A DNA stretch of 64,000 nucleotides from assembly GCF_019139675.1 (NCBI RefSeq), contig NZ_CP077077.1:5456001-5520000 (forward strand). The letters run 5' to 3'. Within the stretch, counting starts at the first letter, position 1, and each line of letters begins with the position of its first letter. Shown here in pieces: positions 37,357 through 47,809 of the stretch. A program made the position numbers and the translations under genes. The DNA is from Pseudomonas maumuensis. GTDB taxonomy: Bacteria; Pseudomonadota; Gammaproteobacteria; Pseudomonadales; Pseudomonadaceae. The notes below the pieces were generated by a model. It ran no database searches, was not told where the DNA came from, and was given only the letters and a program-made list of their open reading frames with translations.

Positions 37357-38322
37357 TCAAGGCGCGCTGGCGACCTTGGCCGGGGGTGTCCAGATCACGT
37401 CCTTGATGCTCAAGGGCTTGGGAATCAGCTTCAGGGCCTGGAAGGTGTCGGCGATCTTCTGCTGCGCGGCGATCACCTCCGGGGTCAGCGGCACGGCACC
37501 GTAGCCTTGGCGTTTCACCGAGGTCAGGGTGATATCGGCGGGCAGTCCGAGCAGCGGGGCGACTTGCTCGGTGACCTGCTGTGGATTGGCCTGGGACCAC
37601 TCGCCCACGGCGCGCACTTCTTCGACCAGGGCGTTGATCACCGCCGGATGCTGGGTGGCGTAGCTGCGGGTGGCCAGGTAGAACTGGTGGTTGTCGACCA
37701 GGCCCTTGCCGTCACGCAGGGTGCGAGCCTGCAGTTGTTGTTCGGCGGCAGCCTGGTACGGGTCCCAGATCACCCAGGCATCGACACTGCCACGCTCGAA
37801 GGCGGCACGCGCGTCGGCGGGAGGCAGGTAGACCGGCTGGATATCGGTATACGTGAGGCCGGCGTCCTCTAGGGCGCGAACCAGCAGATAGTGAACGTTG
37901 GAGCCTTTGTTGAAGGCGACTTTCTTGCCCTTGAGTTCTTTCACCGACTGGATCGGCGAGCCCTTGGGCACGAGGATCGCTTCGCTGTGCGGGGCGGGCG
38001 GCTCGTAGGCGACGTAGAGCAGGTCGGCCCCCGCGGCCTGGGCGAACACCGGTGGCGTTTCGCCGGTCACGCCGAAATCGATGGAGCCGACATTGAGCCC
38101 TTCAAGCAGCTGCGGGCCGCCGGGGAACTCGGTCCACTGCACCTGGATCCCCTGCTCGGCCAGGCGTTTTTCCAGCGAGCCCTTGGCCTTGAGCAGCACC
38201 AGGGTGCCGTATTTCTGGTAACCGATGCGCAGGCTCTCGGCCTGGGCTTGGGTGATGGCGCCGAAGGACACAGCCGCCGCGAACAGGGCGACCAGACCAC
38301 GACGCAAGAAGACTGTGCGCAT
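37357..38322 (-). CDS. ssuA: Aliphatic sulfonate-binding protein SsuA
   Basis: 321 residues with a signal peptide ending AITQAQA. The mature part starts ESLRIGYQKYGTLVLLKAKG; PHSEAILVPKGSPIQSVKEL and FNKGSNVHYLLVRALE are typical of periplasmic sulfonate-binding proteins. Delivers sulfonates to SsuBC. A 95-base gap separates it from ssuE. Confidence 0.95.
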   Translation of the reverse strand: MRTVFLRRGLVALFAAAVSFGAITQAQAESLRIGYQKYGTLVLLKAKGSLEKRLAEQGIQVQWTEFPGGPQLLEGLNVGSIDFGVTGETPPVFAQAAGADLLYVAYEPPAPHSEAILVPKGSPIQSVKELKGKKVAFNKGSNVHYLLVRALEDAGLTYTDIQPVYLPPADARAAFERGSVDAWVIWDPYQAAAEQQLQARTLRDGKGLVDNHQFYLATRSYATQHPAVINALVEEVRAVGEWSQANPQQVTEQVAPLLGLPADITLTSVKRQGYGAVPLTPEVIAAQQKIADTFQALKLIPKPLSIKDVIWTPPAKVASAP

Positions 38323-38417
38323 GGCGCTCTCCTGTGCGAGTTGGGTTCGGGTAGCACCTGCTTGCCTCGTTGGCGGGCGAGTAAGGTGGGGACAGCGATG
38401 GAGCGGTCAAGCCTGGT

Positions 38418-39011
38418 TCAGATACTCCAGCGGGCACTGATCAGGCGTTCGTTGAGCACGCCGGGGGCGACAGGTTGGGGCCGGCGCGCCATGGCACTGT
38501 GAAATGTTTCCAGCGAATCCTGCAGGCGCTGCTCCAGGGCAGCGGCCAGTTGCGCGGGCCTGGCGCCCTCACCGTAGGCAATCTGGCTGTCGTCGGCGAA
38601 GATCCCTTGCAGGGTCTCCTGCGCCTTGAGGGCCGACAGCACGGGTTTGAGCGCGTAGTCCACGGCCAGCATGTGGGCGATGCTGCCACCGGTTGCGATC
38701 GGCAACACCACCTTGTGTTCCAGGGCCCGCTCGGGCAGCAGGTCGAGCAAGGTCTTCAAGGCCCCGGCGAAGGACGCCTTGTACACCGGGGTGGCCACCA
38801 CCAGGCCGTCGGCCTGAGCTACAAGTTCGTTGAAGTGGCGCACCTGCGGGCTGTCGAAACGGGCATGCAGCAAATCCTCGGCGGGAAACTCACGCACCTG
38901 GAAGGTCACCACTTCGACACCCCGCTCCTGCAGCCAGTCGCGCGAGCGCTCTAGCAGCACGCCGGAGCGTGAACGAAGACTGGGGCTACCACCGACAGAG
39001 ACAACCAGCAT
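38418..39011 (-). CDS. ssuE: NAD(P)H-dependent FMN reductase SsuE
   Basis: 197 residues from [20 protein letters not shown] (flavodoxin-like phosphate loop); [20 protein letters not shown] is the flavin-binding loop of SsuE. Supplies FMNH2 to SsuD. First gene of ssuEADCBF, as in other P. putida strains. AAGGA lies 10 bases before the ATG. Confidence 0.94.
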   Translation of the reverse strand: MLVVSVGGSPSLRSRSGVLLERSRDWLQERGVEVVTFQVREFPAEDLLHARFDSPQVRHFNELVAQADGLVVATPVYKASFAGALKTLLDLLPERALEHKVVLPIATGGSIAHMLAVDYALKPVLSALKAQETLQGIFADDSQIAYGEGARPAQLAAALEQRLQDSLETFHSAMARRPQPVAPGVLNERLISARWSI

Positions 39012-39151
39012 TGAAAGCGCTTCCTTCGATTCGATTGCGGGGCCGCGAGGGGTTGTCCCCGCTGGATGTAACGACATTAACAGCTCGTCACATATACCTA
39101 TAAATCATATTTATTTATGTATTTATTCCATATAGAGATATATATGTACCA
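39012..39151 (-). promoter_or_regulatory. AT-rich promoter region of the ssu operon
   Basis: In this GC-rich chromosome, 39072-39146 is almost entirely A and T (TATAAATCATATTTATTTAT and neighbours). This is the expected place for the sulfur-starvation promoter of ssuE and a CysB-type activator. The site itself is not resolved by eye. Confidence 0.6.
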
Positions 39152-39152
39152 C

Positions 39153-39243
39153 CCCTGTAGGAGCGGCTTCAGCCGCGATCACCCGCGAAGCGGGTGCCAG
39201 GTACTGCGGTGCTTGCATCGCGGCTGAAGCCGCTCCTACAGGG
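39153..39243. repeat. REPIN-like element upstream of the ssu promoter
   Basis: Arms 39153-39179 and 39217-39243 are exact inverted repeats over 27 bases (GTAGGAGCGGCTTCAGCCGC core). Inside is a smaller hairpin ACCCGC-GAA-GCGGGT at 39181-39195. It separates the lsfA terminator from the ssuE promoter. Confidence 0.9.
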
Positions 39244-39265
39244 ATCGTGGATACCGTTCGGAAGG

Positions 39266-39292
39266 TATAAAAAAGGGCCGTCGAAACGGCCC
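39266..39292 (-). terminator. Rho-independent terminator of lsfA
   Basis: On the minus strand GGGCCGT-TTCG-ACGGCCC is followed by CTTTTTTATA. It lies 42 bases past the lsfA stop. Strong stem and T tract. Confidence 0.88.
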
Positions 39293-39334
39293 GAAGATCC
39301 CTGCTTGGCTAAGAGCAATGCAACGAGGAATGCT

Positions 39335-39973
39335 TCAACGATTGGGTTGCGGGGTCAGCCGCAGATAGGGTTTAACCGCCCGGTATCCTTTCGGGAAACG
39401 ACGTTTGATTTCATCTTCGTCCTTGAGCGAAGGCACGATCACTACCTCATCGCCGTCCTGCCAGTTGCCCGGCGTGGCGACCTTGTAGTTGTCGGTCAGC
39501 TGCAGCGAGTCGATCACCCGCAGGATCTCGTTGAAGTTGCGCCCGGTACTGGCCGGATAGGTAATGGTCAGGCGCACCTTCTTGTTCGGGTCGATGACGA
39601 ACAGCGAGCGTACGGTCAGGGTGTCGCTGGCATTGGGGTGGATCAGGTCGTACAGGTCGGACACCTTGCGGTCGGCATCGGCGATGATCGGAAAGTTGAC
39701 CACGGTGTTCTGGGTCTCGTTGATGTCGTCGATCCACTTGTGGTGCGAGTCCACCGGGTCCACCGACAGGGCGATGGCCTTGACCCCGCGCTTGGCGAAA
39801 TCATCCTTGAGCTTGGCGGTCAGGCCCAGTTCGGTGGTGCATACCGGGGTGAAGTCCGCCGGGTGGGAGAACAGCACGCCCCAGCTGTCGCCCAGCCATT
39901 CATGGAAGCGAATCTTGCCGGCGCTGGAATCCTGTTCGAAATCGGGGGCGATATCGCCGAGTTTGAGGCTCAT
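39335..39973 (-). CDS. lsfA: 1-Cys peroxiredoxin LsfA
   Basis: 212 residues. Peroxidatic cysteine C45 in HPADFTPVCTTEL is the only cysteine in the protein, so it is a 1-Cys (Prx6-type) enzyme. LsfA was named in P. putida as a sulfate-starvation-induced protein and reduces peroxides. Its place beside the ssu and tau operons fits. Its own terminator and the AT-rich gap 40022-40075 mark it as a single-gene unit. Confidence 0.93.
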   Translation of the reverse strand: MSLKLGDIAPDFEQDSSAGKIRFHEWLGDSWGVLFSHPADFTPVCTTELGLTAKLKDDFAKRGVKAIALSVDPVDSHHKWIDDINETQNTVVNFPIIADADRKVSDLYDLIHPNASDTLTVRSLFVIDPNKKVRLTITYPASTGRNFNEILRVIDSLQLTDNYKVATPGNWQDGDEVVIVPSLKDEDEIKRRFPKGYRAVKPYLRLTPQPNR

Positions 39974-40090
39974 GGAAGCGGCTCCTGTGCTGTGTCTGGC
40001 CTTGTGGGTTCAATGTGCCTGCTTCCGAATAAAAATAAAAAGAATAAATATCGATTTATTTATAACCATATTGCATACGGATTCGCAGAC

Positions 40091-40126
40091 ACAAAAAAGC
40101 CTCGCACTAGGCAAGGCTTTCTTTGT
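40091..40126 (-). terminator. Rho-independent terminator of the porin gene
   Basis: AAAGCCT (40096-40102) pairs with AGGCTTT (40114-40120); on the minus strand the stem is followed by TTTTTTGTGT. It lies 12 bases past the porin stop. Confidence 0.82.
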
Positions 40127-40137
40127 GCAGCTACGAC

Positions 40138-41502
40138 TTACATGAAGGCGTAAGTGTAGTTGACGATGAAGCGAGTCTGGTCCTGGTCGTTCGCGGAGCC
40201 CGAACCGGTACCGCGGTAGACACCCTGGCGCAGGCTGAAGCCCAGGCCTTTGAGGGTACCTTCCTGCAGAACGTAGTCGACGCGTGCATCACGCTCCCAC
40301 TCGCTGAAGGTGCCATGGCCATCGGTGCTACGACCATCCTGACCACGCAGGTAGGCTACCGACGCTTTCAGGCCCGGCACGCCCAGACGGGCGAAGTCAT
40401 AGGAGTACTGACCGAAGGTGGTGTTCTCACCCGCCTTGGCGAACTGGTTGATCATGCTGTCGGTGAACAGGTAGAAGCTGGCGCCGCCAGCACCTTCGGC
40501 ACGGCCGTTACCATCAACGACACCGCCTTGGTTCAGCCATACGAAGCCACCATCATCGTTGACCTGCTGATGACCGAGCATCAGCGCATGGCCACCGAGG
40601 GTATAGGTGAACATCGCGGACCAGGTCTTGTTGTCGACCTTGCCGGTTTCCTTGGCGTAACCACCGTTGTTGTTGAAGTTGTAGCCGCCACCGTGGCCGT
40701 TCTTGCCGTCGCTGCTGCTGTCGAAGTAGCGCAGGTCGGTCTTGAACGACTGATCGTCAGCGATCTTGAACACGTGGGTGGCACCCAGGAAGCTCTGCTT
40801 GTAGAAGTCTTCCAGGTTCGAGTAGTAGTACTGCAGGGTCAGGTCTGGAGTGAGCTTGTAGTCCAGGCCACCGTAGCGGAACTTGTTGCTGTCAGCGCTC
40901 GCGCCGTTGACCGACAGGCCGGTACGGTTGCTCGACGCACGACCCATCGCGTGGGTCAGTTGACCGGCGTTGATGGTCAGGTTGTCGATTTCCTTCGAGG
41001 TGATGGTGGCACCTTCGAAGGTTTGCGGCAGCAGTCGACCGTCGTTGGAGACAAGAATCGGCAGCATCGGTGCGAGGGCGCTACCGAAGTGTGCTTCAGT
41101 CTTGGAGAAGCGAGCCTTGGCGTTGGCGCCGACACGGGCCCACTGGCTTACCGAGGAGCCATCGCTGTCGTCTGGGAGGAAGCCGGTCTTGTGGTAGCCC
41201 TTGCCACCATCCAGGTGAATACCCCATACAGCTTGGGCATCGACACCGAAGCCAACCGTGCCTTCAGTGAAACCGGAAATGTAGTCCAGTTTGAAACCTT
41301 GACCGGTTTCACGCTGGTCCGGACGCTTGCCGGCCGGGCGAGTCGCGGTCGCCGGAGTGGCGTGCGCTTCACGGTTGTTGTTATCGAAGTACATGGTGCG
41401 CGAGCTCAGGGACAGCTTGCTGTCCTCGATGAAACCGGCAGCGCCTGCTTGTTGGGCGAGAACCCCCAGTGCCACGGCCAGGGCCAGGCTGGACTTGTAC
41501 AT
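40138..41502 (-). CDS. OprD-family outer membrane porin
   Basis: 454 residues. Signal peptide MYKSSLALAVALGVLAQQAGA. The mature part starts AGFIEDSKLSLSSRTMYFDN, typical of OprD-type 18-strand specific porins; it ends in a C-terminal aromatic strand (TRFIVNYTYAFM). Between lsfA and tauABCD, so a role in sulfonate or other small anion entry is plausible but not shown. Codon use is biased toward frequent codons, suggesting high expression. Confidence 0.92.
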   Translation of the reverse strand: MYKSSLALAVALGVLAQQAGAAGFIEDSKLSLSSRTMYFDNNNREAHATPATATRPAGKRPDQRETGQGFKLDYISGFTEGTVGFGVDAQAVWGIHLDGGKGYHKTGFLPDDSDGSSVSQWARVGANAKARFSKTEAHFGSALAPMLPILVSNDGRLLPQTFEGATITSKEIDNLTINAGQLTHAMGRASSNRTGLSVNGASADSNKFRYGGLDYKLTPDLTLQYYYSNLEDFYKQSFLGATHVFKIADDQSFKTDLRYFDSSSDGKNGHGGGYNFNNNGGYAKETGKVDNKTWSAMFTYTLGGHALMLGHQQVNDDGGFVWLNQGGVVDGNGRAEGAGGASFYLFTDSMINQFAKAGENTTFGQYSYDFARLGVPGLKASVAYLRGQDGRSTDGHGTFSEWERDARVDYVLQEGTLKGLGFSLRQGVYRGTGSGSANDQDQTRFIVNYTYAFM

Positions 41503-42001
41503 GTTTTGCTCCTCTACGTTCTAATTTTTGTGCGTCTCAAGCGGCGGAGTCTGCTGCCCCACTCACCCGGATTGGCGATTTAGCACCAAAGCGTGACCGC
41601 CAAGTCAATCGCTAACGATCGATTCGCGACTTTGGTCTAACCCGCCGACCTGCGCTACAGGATAATGACAATCCTATAAATCCAAAATGACCGTTTTATG
41701 AATCTGTAAGATTTTTACGGAATAACATCGGAACCATTCCTGCAAATCGTTGTATCGACGCCGTCAATCATACCTTTAGGTTATGTGCAAACGTTTGCAG
41801 CGATGGCGACCGACGGTCGCCAGTCGGAACCGATCAAGCGTAGCTGGCTTGGGAGATTCCGCCACCAGCACTGCCGCGCCCATGGCGAGGGTCAGAGCGA
41901 TTGGCTTTTAAGCTAATTCTAAAAAGTTATTTATTTCATATTTCTTAGATCATCTAGTCTTCTCGCCATCTATCCCCGAATGCCTGACGAGAGGTTCAAC
42001 C
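41503..42001. promoter_or_regulatory. Divergent promoter region porin / tauA (499 bases, no gene)
   Basis: No reading frame of interest. GC is low compared with the surroundings. The part nearest tauA (41910-41970) is an A/T-rich tract (AAAAGTTATTTATTTCATAT) similar in composition to the ssuE and lsfA promoters. A perfect 14-base palindrome lies at 41786-41799. The region must hold the porin and tau promoters. Confidence 0.65.
41786..41799. promoter_or_regulatory. LacI/GalR/PurR-type operator-like palindrome
   Basis: TGCAAACGTTTGCA is a perfect 14-base palindrome with the AAACGTTT core and central CG bound by LacI-family repressors (PurR boxes are nearly identical). It lies 284 bases before the porin start and 203 bases before tauA. 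No LacI-family gene is in the window. Confidence 0.55.
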
Positions 42002-42973
42002 ATGATCCCGCATGCTCCGCTGCGCCTGTTCGCCGCCCTGACCCTCGCCAGTGCCAGCTGGCTGGCCCAGGCCGCCGACCTGACCGTCGCTTACCAGACT
42101 ACCGTCGACCCGGCCAAGGTGGCCCAGGTCGATGGCACCTATGAAAAGGACAGCAAGGCCAGCATCGACTGGAGAAAGTTCGATAACGGCGCCGACGTGA
42201 TCACCGCAGTCGCCTCGGGCGACGTGCAGATCGGCTACCTCGGCTCCAGCCCCCTGGCCGCCGCCGCCACCCGTAAGTTGCCTGTGGAAACCTTCCTGAT
42301 CGCCACCCAGATCGGCGCCGGCGAAGCCCTGGTCGCCCGCGACAGCATCAAGACGCCGCAGGATCTGGTGGGCAAGAAAGTCGCCGTGCCATTCGTTTCC
42401 ACCGGCCATTACAGCCTGCTGGCCGCGCTGAAGAGCTGGAACATCGACCCGTCGAAAGTGCAGATCCTCAACCTCGCGCCACCGGCGATCATCGCCGCCT
42501 GGAAACGCGGCGACATCGACGCCACCTACGTGTGGGACCCGGCCCTGGGCGTAGCCAAGGAGAACGGCAAGGTGCTGATCACCTCCGGCGAGCTGGCCGA
42601 GAAAGGCGCGCCGACCTTCGATGCCTGGATCGTGCGCAAGGACTTCGCCGGCAAGCACCCGGAGATCGTCAAGTCGTTCGCCAAGGTCACCCTCGACGCC
42701 TACGCCGACTATCGCAAGGATCCGAAAGCCTGGCTGGCCGACAAGGACAACGTCGCCAAGCTGGTCAAGCTGTCCGGCGCCAAGCCCGCCGACATTCCGG
42801 TGCTGCTGCAGGGCAACGTCTACCCGCTGGCCGCCGACCAGGCCAGCGCCCTGGGCGCGCCGACCACCCAGGCACTGACCGACACCGCCACCTTCCTCAA
42901 GCAACAGGGCAAGGTCGACGCCGTGCTGCCCGACTATTCGCCCTACGTCAGCGCCCAGTACCTGCCCAACTGA
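42002..42973 (+). CDS. tauA: Taurine-binding periplasmic protein TauA
   Basis: 323 residues, signal peptide ending SWLAQA and mature start [37 protein letters not shown] and [20 protein letters not shown] are TauA-type. First gene of tauABCD; delivers taurine to TauBC. Confidence 0.95.
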   Translation: MIPHAPLRLFAALTLASASWLAQAADLTVAYQTTVDPAKVAQVDGTYEKDSKASIDWRKFDNGADVITAVASGDVQIGYLGSSPLAAAATRKLPVETFLIATQIGAGEALVARDSIKTPQDLVGKKVAVPFVSTGHYSLLAALKSWNIDPSKVQILNLAPPAIIAAWKRGDIDATYVWDPALGVAKENGKVLITSGELAEKGAPTFDAWIVRKDFAGKHPEIVKSFAKVTLDAYADYRKDPKAWLADKDNVAKLVKLSGAKPADIPVLLQGNVYPLAADQASALGAPTTQALTDTATFLKQQGKVDAVLPDYSPYVSAQYLPN

Positions 42974-42986
42974 TCCGGAGCCCGTC

Positions 42987-43766
42987 ATGGCCTTGCTCGA
43001 ACTGGAGCGCATCAGCGCACAGTACCCCGGCGCCACCACCCCGGTGCTGGCCGACATCAACCTGAGCCTGGGCCCGCGCCAGCTGCTGGTGGCCCTCGGG
43101 CCGTCCGGCAGCGGCAAGACCTCGCTGCTCAACCTGATTGCCGGCTTCGTCGCCCCCAGCGGCGGGCGCATCACCCTCGATGGCGCACCGGTGCAAGGCC
43201 CGGGCGCCGAGCGCGGCGTGGTGTTCCAGGACGACGCCTTGCTGCCCTGGCAGGACGTGCTCGGCAACGTCGCGTTCGGCCTCGAGCTGGCCGGTGTGCC
43301 GCGGGCCCAGCGTGAAACCAAGGCTCGCGAGATGCTGGCGCTGGTCGACCTGGCCGGCTTCGGCGACCGGCGTATCTGGCAATTGTCCGGCGGGCAAAAG
43401 CAGCGCGTGGGCCTTGCCCGGGCGCTGGCCGCCGACCCGCGGGTGCTGTTGATGGACGAACCGTTCGGCGCCCTCGATGCCTTTACCCGCGAACAGATGC
43501 AGGAGCTGCTGCTGCAAGTCTGGCAGCGCACCGCCAAACCGGTGTTCCTGATCACCCACGACATCGAGGAAGCCGTGTTCCTCGCCACCGAGCTGGTGCT
43601 GCTGGCGCCCAATCCGGGGCGCGTGGTCGAGCGCCTGCAACTGGACTTCGGCCAGCGCTACGCCGCCGGTGAGTCGGCCCGGGCGATCAAGTCCGATCCA
43701 CGCTTCATCGAAACCCGCGAGCACGTGCTGGCGCGGGTGTTCTCGCAACGTCAGGAGTCCGCATGA
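42987..43766 (+). CDS. tauB: Taurine ABC transporter ATPase TauB
   Basis: 259 residues. Walker [16 protein letters not shown]-loop [13 protein letters not shown], signature [15 protein letters not shown], Walker [13 protein letters not shown] and H-loop LITHDIEEA are present. It starts 13 bases after tauA and overlaps tauC by 4 bases. Confidence 0.95.
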   Translation: MALLELERISAQYPGATTPVLADINLSLGPRQLLVALGPSGSGKTSLLNLIAGFVAPSGGRITLDGAPVQGPGAERGVVFQDDALLPWQDVLGNVAFGLELAGVPRAQRETKAREMLALVDLAGFGDRRIWQLSGGQKQRVGLARALAADPRVLLMDEPFGALDAFTREQMQELLLQVWQRTAKPVFLITHDIEEAVFLATELVLLAPNPGRVVERLQLDFGQRYAAGESARAIKSDPRFIETREHVLARVFSQRQESA

Positions 43767-44602
43767 GCAGCATCGAATTGCCAGCCACAGCCAAGCAGGC
43801 AGCCCGGACGCCACCTGTCGTGAAAACCCGCAAGCCCTTGCCGACCCGCTGGATCAGCGCCCTCACCCTGGCCTCGCTGCTGTCGGTATGGTGGCTGGTT
43901 ACCGCCGCCGGCTGGATCGAGCCGCTGTTCCTGCCCTCGCCCGCCGATATTCTGGCCAAGGGCTGGACGCTGCTCACCCAGGGCTATATGGACGCCAGCC
44001 TGTGGCAGCACCTGGGCGCGAGCCTGGGGCGCATCGGCCTGGCGCTGCTGGCCGCCACGTTGACCGCCATTCCGGTAGGCATCGCCATCGGCTACAACCG
44101 CGTAGCCCGCGGCATCCTCGACCCGCTGATCGAGTTCTACCGGCCGATCCCGCCGCTGGCCTACCTGCCACTGATCGTCATCTGGTGCGGCATAGGCGAG
44201 CTGTCGAAAGTGCTTTTGATCTACCTGGCGATCTTCGCCCCGATCGCCATCGCTACCGCCACCGGCGTGCGCACCGTCGACCCGGCCAAGCTGCGTGCCG
44301 CGCAGTCGCTGGGCGCCAGCAAGGCGCAGTTGATCCGCCACGTGATCCTGCCCAGCGCCCTGCCCGACATCCTCACCGGCATCCGCATCGGCCTCGGCGT
44401 GGGCTGGTCGACGCTAGTGGCCGCCGAGCTGATCGCCGCCACCAGTGGCCTGGGCTTCATGGTGCAGTCGGCGGCGCAGTTCCTGGTCACCGATGTGGTG
44501 GTGCTGGGGATCCTGCTGATCGCCCTGATCGCCTTCGCCCTGGAGATGGGCCTGCGCGCCCTGCAGCGCAAGCTGGTGCCCTGGCACGGCCAGAGCCATT
44601 GA
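43763..44602 (+). CDS. tauC: Taurine ABC transporter permease TauC
   Basis: 279 residues with about six transmembrane segments after a basic N-terminus. The EAA-like loop is [24 protein letters not shown] overlap with tauB couples translation. Confidence 0.95.
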   Translation: MSSIELPATAKQAARTPPVVKTRKPLPTRWISALTLASLLSVWWLVTAAGWIEPLFLPSPADILAKGWTLLTQGYMDASLWQHLGASLGRIGLALLAATLTAIPVGIAIGYNRVARGILDPLIEFYRPIPPLAYLPLIVIWCGIGELSKVLLIYLAIFAPIAIATATGVRTVDPAKLRAAQSLGASKAQLIRHVILPSALPDILTGIRIGLGVGWSTLVAAELIAATSGLGFMVQSAAQFLVTDVVVLGILLIALIAFALEMGLRALQRKLVPWHGQSH

Positions 44603-45484
<882 letters not shown>

Positions 45485-45494
45485 AAGATCCTGA

Positions 45495-45513
45495 GAGGCC
45501 TTCGGCCTCCTTT
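45495..45513 (+). terminator. Terminator of the tau operon
   Basis: GAGGCC-TTC-GGCCTC (45495-45509) is a tight hairpin followed by CTTT, 10 bases past the tauD stop. Short stem, so moderate strength. Confidence 0.65.
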
Positions 45514-45526
45514 CGCTGGCAAGCCA

Positions 45527-45585
45527 GCTCCCACAGGTTTTGCAACAACCCTGTGGGAGCCAGCGCAAGGGCCGCAAAGCGGCCC
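45527..45585. repeat. REP-type element between tauD and the BCCT gene
   Basis: GCTCCCACAGG (45527-45537) and CCTGTGGGAGC (45550-45560) are inverted repeats of the GGCTCCCACAG family; a second hairpin GGGCCGC-AAA-GCGGCCC lies at 45569-45585. It ends 7 bases before the stop of the convergent transporter gene and may terminate it. Confidence 0.8.
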
Positions 45586-45592
45586 CAGCGAT

Positions 45593-47596
45593 CTACCTGA
45601 CCAGGTGCAGGTACTGCATGTGCCGCTCGTACTGGTCGAGGATGTCGTTGATGATCTGTTCCTTGCTGTAGCCCACCAGGTCGTAGTTCTGGCTGCCCTC
45701 GGACAGATGCACCTCGGCGCGGTAGTAGCGGCGGTTCTTCAAGTCCTGGGTGCCCAGCCCGCCCAAGGCGAACGATGGCGTGAAGTAACCGCGCATCTGC
45801 ACCTGGTAGATGAACGGCTGTTCCTCGCCATGACCGATCTTCAGGCTGACGTTGTCGTGGCTCGGGTCGTCCTGGGTAATCAGCACCAGCCCCTTCTGCT
45901 CGAACACCTCGCGCACCTCGGCGATGGCCGGGCGCACTACGTCGTCCATGAAGCGATACACCTCATCCCGTGACGGGAAGTGTACGGCCTGGCTCAGGCG
46001 TTGGCGCCAACCGCCACGCCCGCGTCGGGACTGGGCGAAGGGCGCCAGCGAGTGCATCTGCGCGATCTGCCGCTGACTTTCCAGGTAGAAGGCCTTGTGC
46101 AGCCCCCACATCATGCATAGCAGGATCAGCGAGAACGGCAGCGAGGTCAGCACCACCGCCGACTTCAGCGAGTCGATGCTGCCGGCGAACAACAGGCCGC
46201 TGGTAATCAGCGCGGTCATCGCGCCCCAGAAGATCCGCAGCCAGTTCGGGCCGTCCTCGTCGGCGCCGCCGCCCTTGGCCGACAGCGTCGACAGCACCAC
46301 GGTGCCGGAGTCGGCCGAGGTGACGAAGAACACGAAGCTGATGAACACCGTCACGGCGATCACCGTCTTGCTCCACGGGTAGGTCTCCAGCAGCAGGTAC
46401 AGGCTCATCGACGGGTTGTCGAGGGCCGACTGGCCGAGCGCGGTCATGCCGTGGTTGATCACCTGGTCCAGGGCGCTGTTGCCGAAGATCGACATCCACG
46501 CCAGGGTGAAGCCCAGCGGAATCAGCAGCACGCCGAAGACGAACTCGCGGATGGTGCGCCCGCGCGAAATGCGCGCGATGAACAGCCCCACGAACGGCGC
46601 CCAGGCAATCCACCAGGCCCAATAGAACACCGTCCAGCCACCCAGCCAGTCGCGTTGCTCGCCGTAGGCGTATACGTCGAAACTCTTGCGCGGCAAGGCG
46701 CCGAGGTAGTCGCCAAGGTTCTGGATCAGAGTATTGAACAGGTGCTGGGTAGGCCCGGCGAACAACACGAACAACAGCAGCGCGCAGGCCAGGAACAGGT
46801 TGATGTCGCTCATCACCCGCACGCCTTTCTCCACCCCGGCGACCGCCACCGCGACTGCCGCGCCCATCATCAAGGTAATGAGGATCACCTGGACCCACTG
46901 GCTGTGGCTGATGCCGAACAGATAGTCCAGGCCTGCGTTCAGGTGCAGCACGCCGAAGCCCATGTCGGCGCCCAGACCAAACACCGTGGCGATGATGCCG
47001 AAGCCGTCCACCGCGTAGCCGATCGGCCCGTTGATGCGCTTGCCGATCAGCGGATACAGCGCCGAGCGCAGGGCCAGCGGCAGGTTGTGGCGGTAGGCGA
47101 AGTAGGCGAGCGCCATGCCGACGAAGGCGAACACGCCCCAACCATGCAGGCCCCAGTGCAGGAACAGGATCTGCATCGCCTGGCGCCCGGCCTCGGCCGT
47201 GCCCGCCTCGCCCTGTGGCGGCTGGAGCATGTGGGTCAGCGGTTCGGAGACGCAGAAGAAGAACAGCGTGATGCTGATGCCGGCGGCGAACAACATGCCG
47301 GCCCAGGACAGGTAGCTGAACTCGGGCTCGTCGTGGTCGGCACCGAGCTTGATCTTGCCGTAGCCGGACAGCGCGGTGACCACCACGAACACCAGGTACA
47401 GGGTCATGGCCAGCATGTAGTACCAGCCGACCGTGTTCGCGGCCCAGTTCTGCGCGGCCAACAACCACTCGCCGGCTGCCTGGGGCTGGGCGATGACGAT
47501 CAGGCCGAAAATAAGGATGAAGCTTGCCGCGAAGTAGAACACGGGGGGGTTCATGCGGATCTTGCCGTTGGCAAGGTCGGGGGTCGGTGCACTCAT
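45593..47596 (-). CDS. betT: BCCT-family betaine/choline transporter (BetT-type)
   Basis: 667 residues, the long BetT type: about 12 transmembrane segments in residues 15-515 and a cytoplasmic tail of about 150 residues that in BetT senses osmolarity. WGLHGWGVFAFVGMALAYFA and YWAWWIAWAPFVGLFIARIS hold the tryptophan box of the substrate site. Couples uptake to H+ or Na+. Choline is the likely substrate; the location between taurine and cysteine genes makes a sulfur-containing betaine an alternative. TTGAAC repeats lie upstream. Confidence 0.9.
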   Translation of the reverse strand: MSAPTPDLANGKIRMNPPVFYFAASFILIFGLIVIAQPQAAGEWLLAAQNWAANTVGWYYMLAMTLYLVFVVVTALSGYGKIKLGADHDEPEFSYLSWAGMLFAAGISITLFFFCVSEPLTHMLQPPQGEAGTAEAGRQAMQILFLHWGLHGWGVFAFVGMALAYFAYRHNLPLALRSALYPLIGKRINGPIGYAVDGFGIIATVFGLGADMGFGVLHLNAGLDYLFGISHSQWVQVILITLMMGAAVAVAVAGVEKGVRVMSDINLFLACALLLFVLFAGPTQHLFNTLIQNLGDYLGALPRKSFDVYAYGEQRDWLGGWTVFYWAWWIAWAPFVGLFIARISRGRTIREFVFGVLLIPLGFTLAWMSIFGNSALDQVINHGMTALGQSALDNPSMSLYLLLETYPWSKTVIAVTVFISFVFFVTSADSGTVVLSTLSAKGGGADEDGPNWLRIFWGAMTALITSGLLFAGSIDSLKSAVVLTSLPFSLILLCMMWGLHKAFYLESQRQIAQMHSLAPFAQSRRGRGGWRQRLSQAVHFPSRDEVYRFMDDVVRPAIAEVREVFEQKGLVLITQDDPSHDNVSLKIGHGEEQPFIYQVQMRGYFTPSFALGGLGTQDLKNRRYYRAEVHLSEGSQNYDLVGYSKEQIINDILDQYERHMQYLHLVR

Positions 47597-47632
47597 TGAA
47601 CAGGCACCTCGTCACGGGACATGAGGTTCGGA

Positions 47633-47711
47633 TTGAACGGGTTCAGCAAAGGCAATTCCTCCTTTTGAACACCGGCAATGGACCAGCGTTTTTCGTTGAA
47701 CAAGCGTTCAA
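47633..47711. promoter_or_regulatory. Repeated TTGAAC/GTTCAA half-sites upstream of betT
   Basis: TTGAAC-GG-GTTCAG (47633-47646) and TTGAAC-AAGC-GTTCAA (47696-47711) are inverted pairs of the same 6-base half-site, with a further TTGAAC at 47665-47670. All lie within 120 bases upstream of the betT start. This fits binding of a dimeric repressor such as BetI, which uses similar half-sites as I recall; not tested. Confidence 0.5.
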
Positions 47712-47809
47712 GTTAAACATGGATCGGATTTCAATGCGACCCAATGCCGCTCCAGGGTCGGTCGACGTGGGCGCAGGCTTGCCCGCCCCCACGCGACTTA
47801 ACCCCCGAG

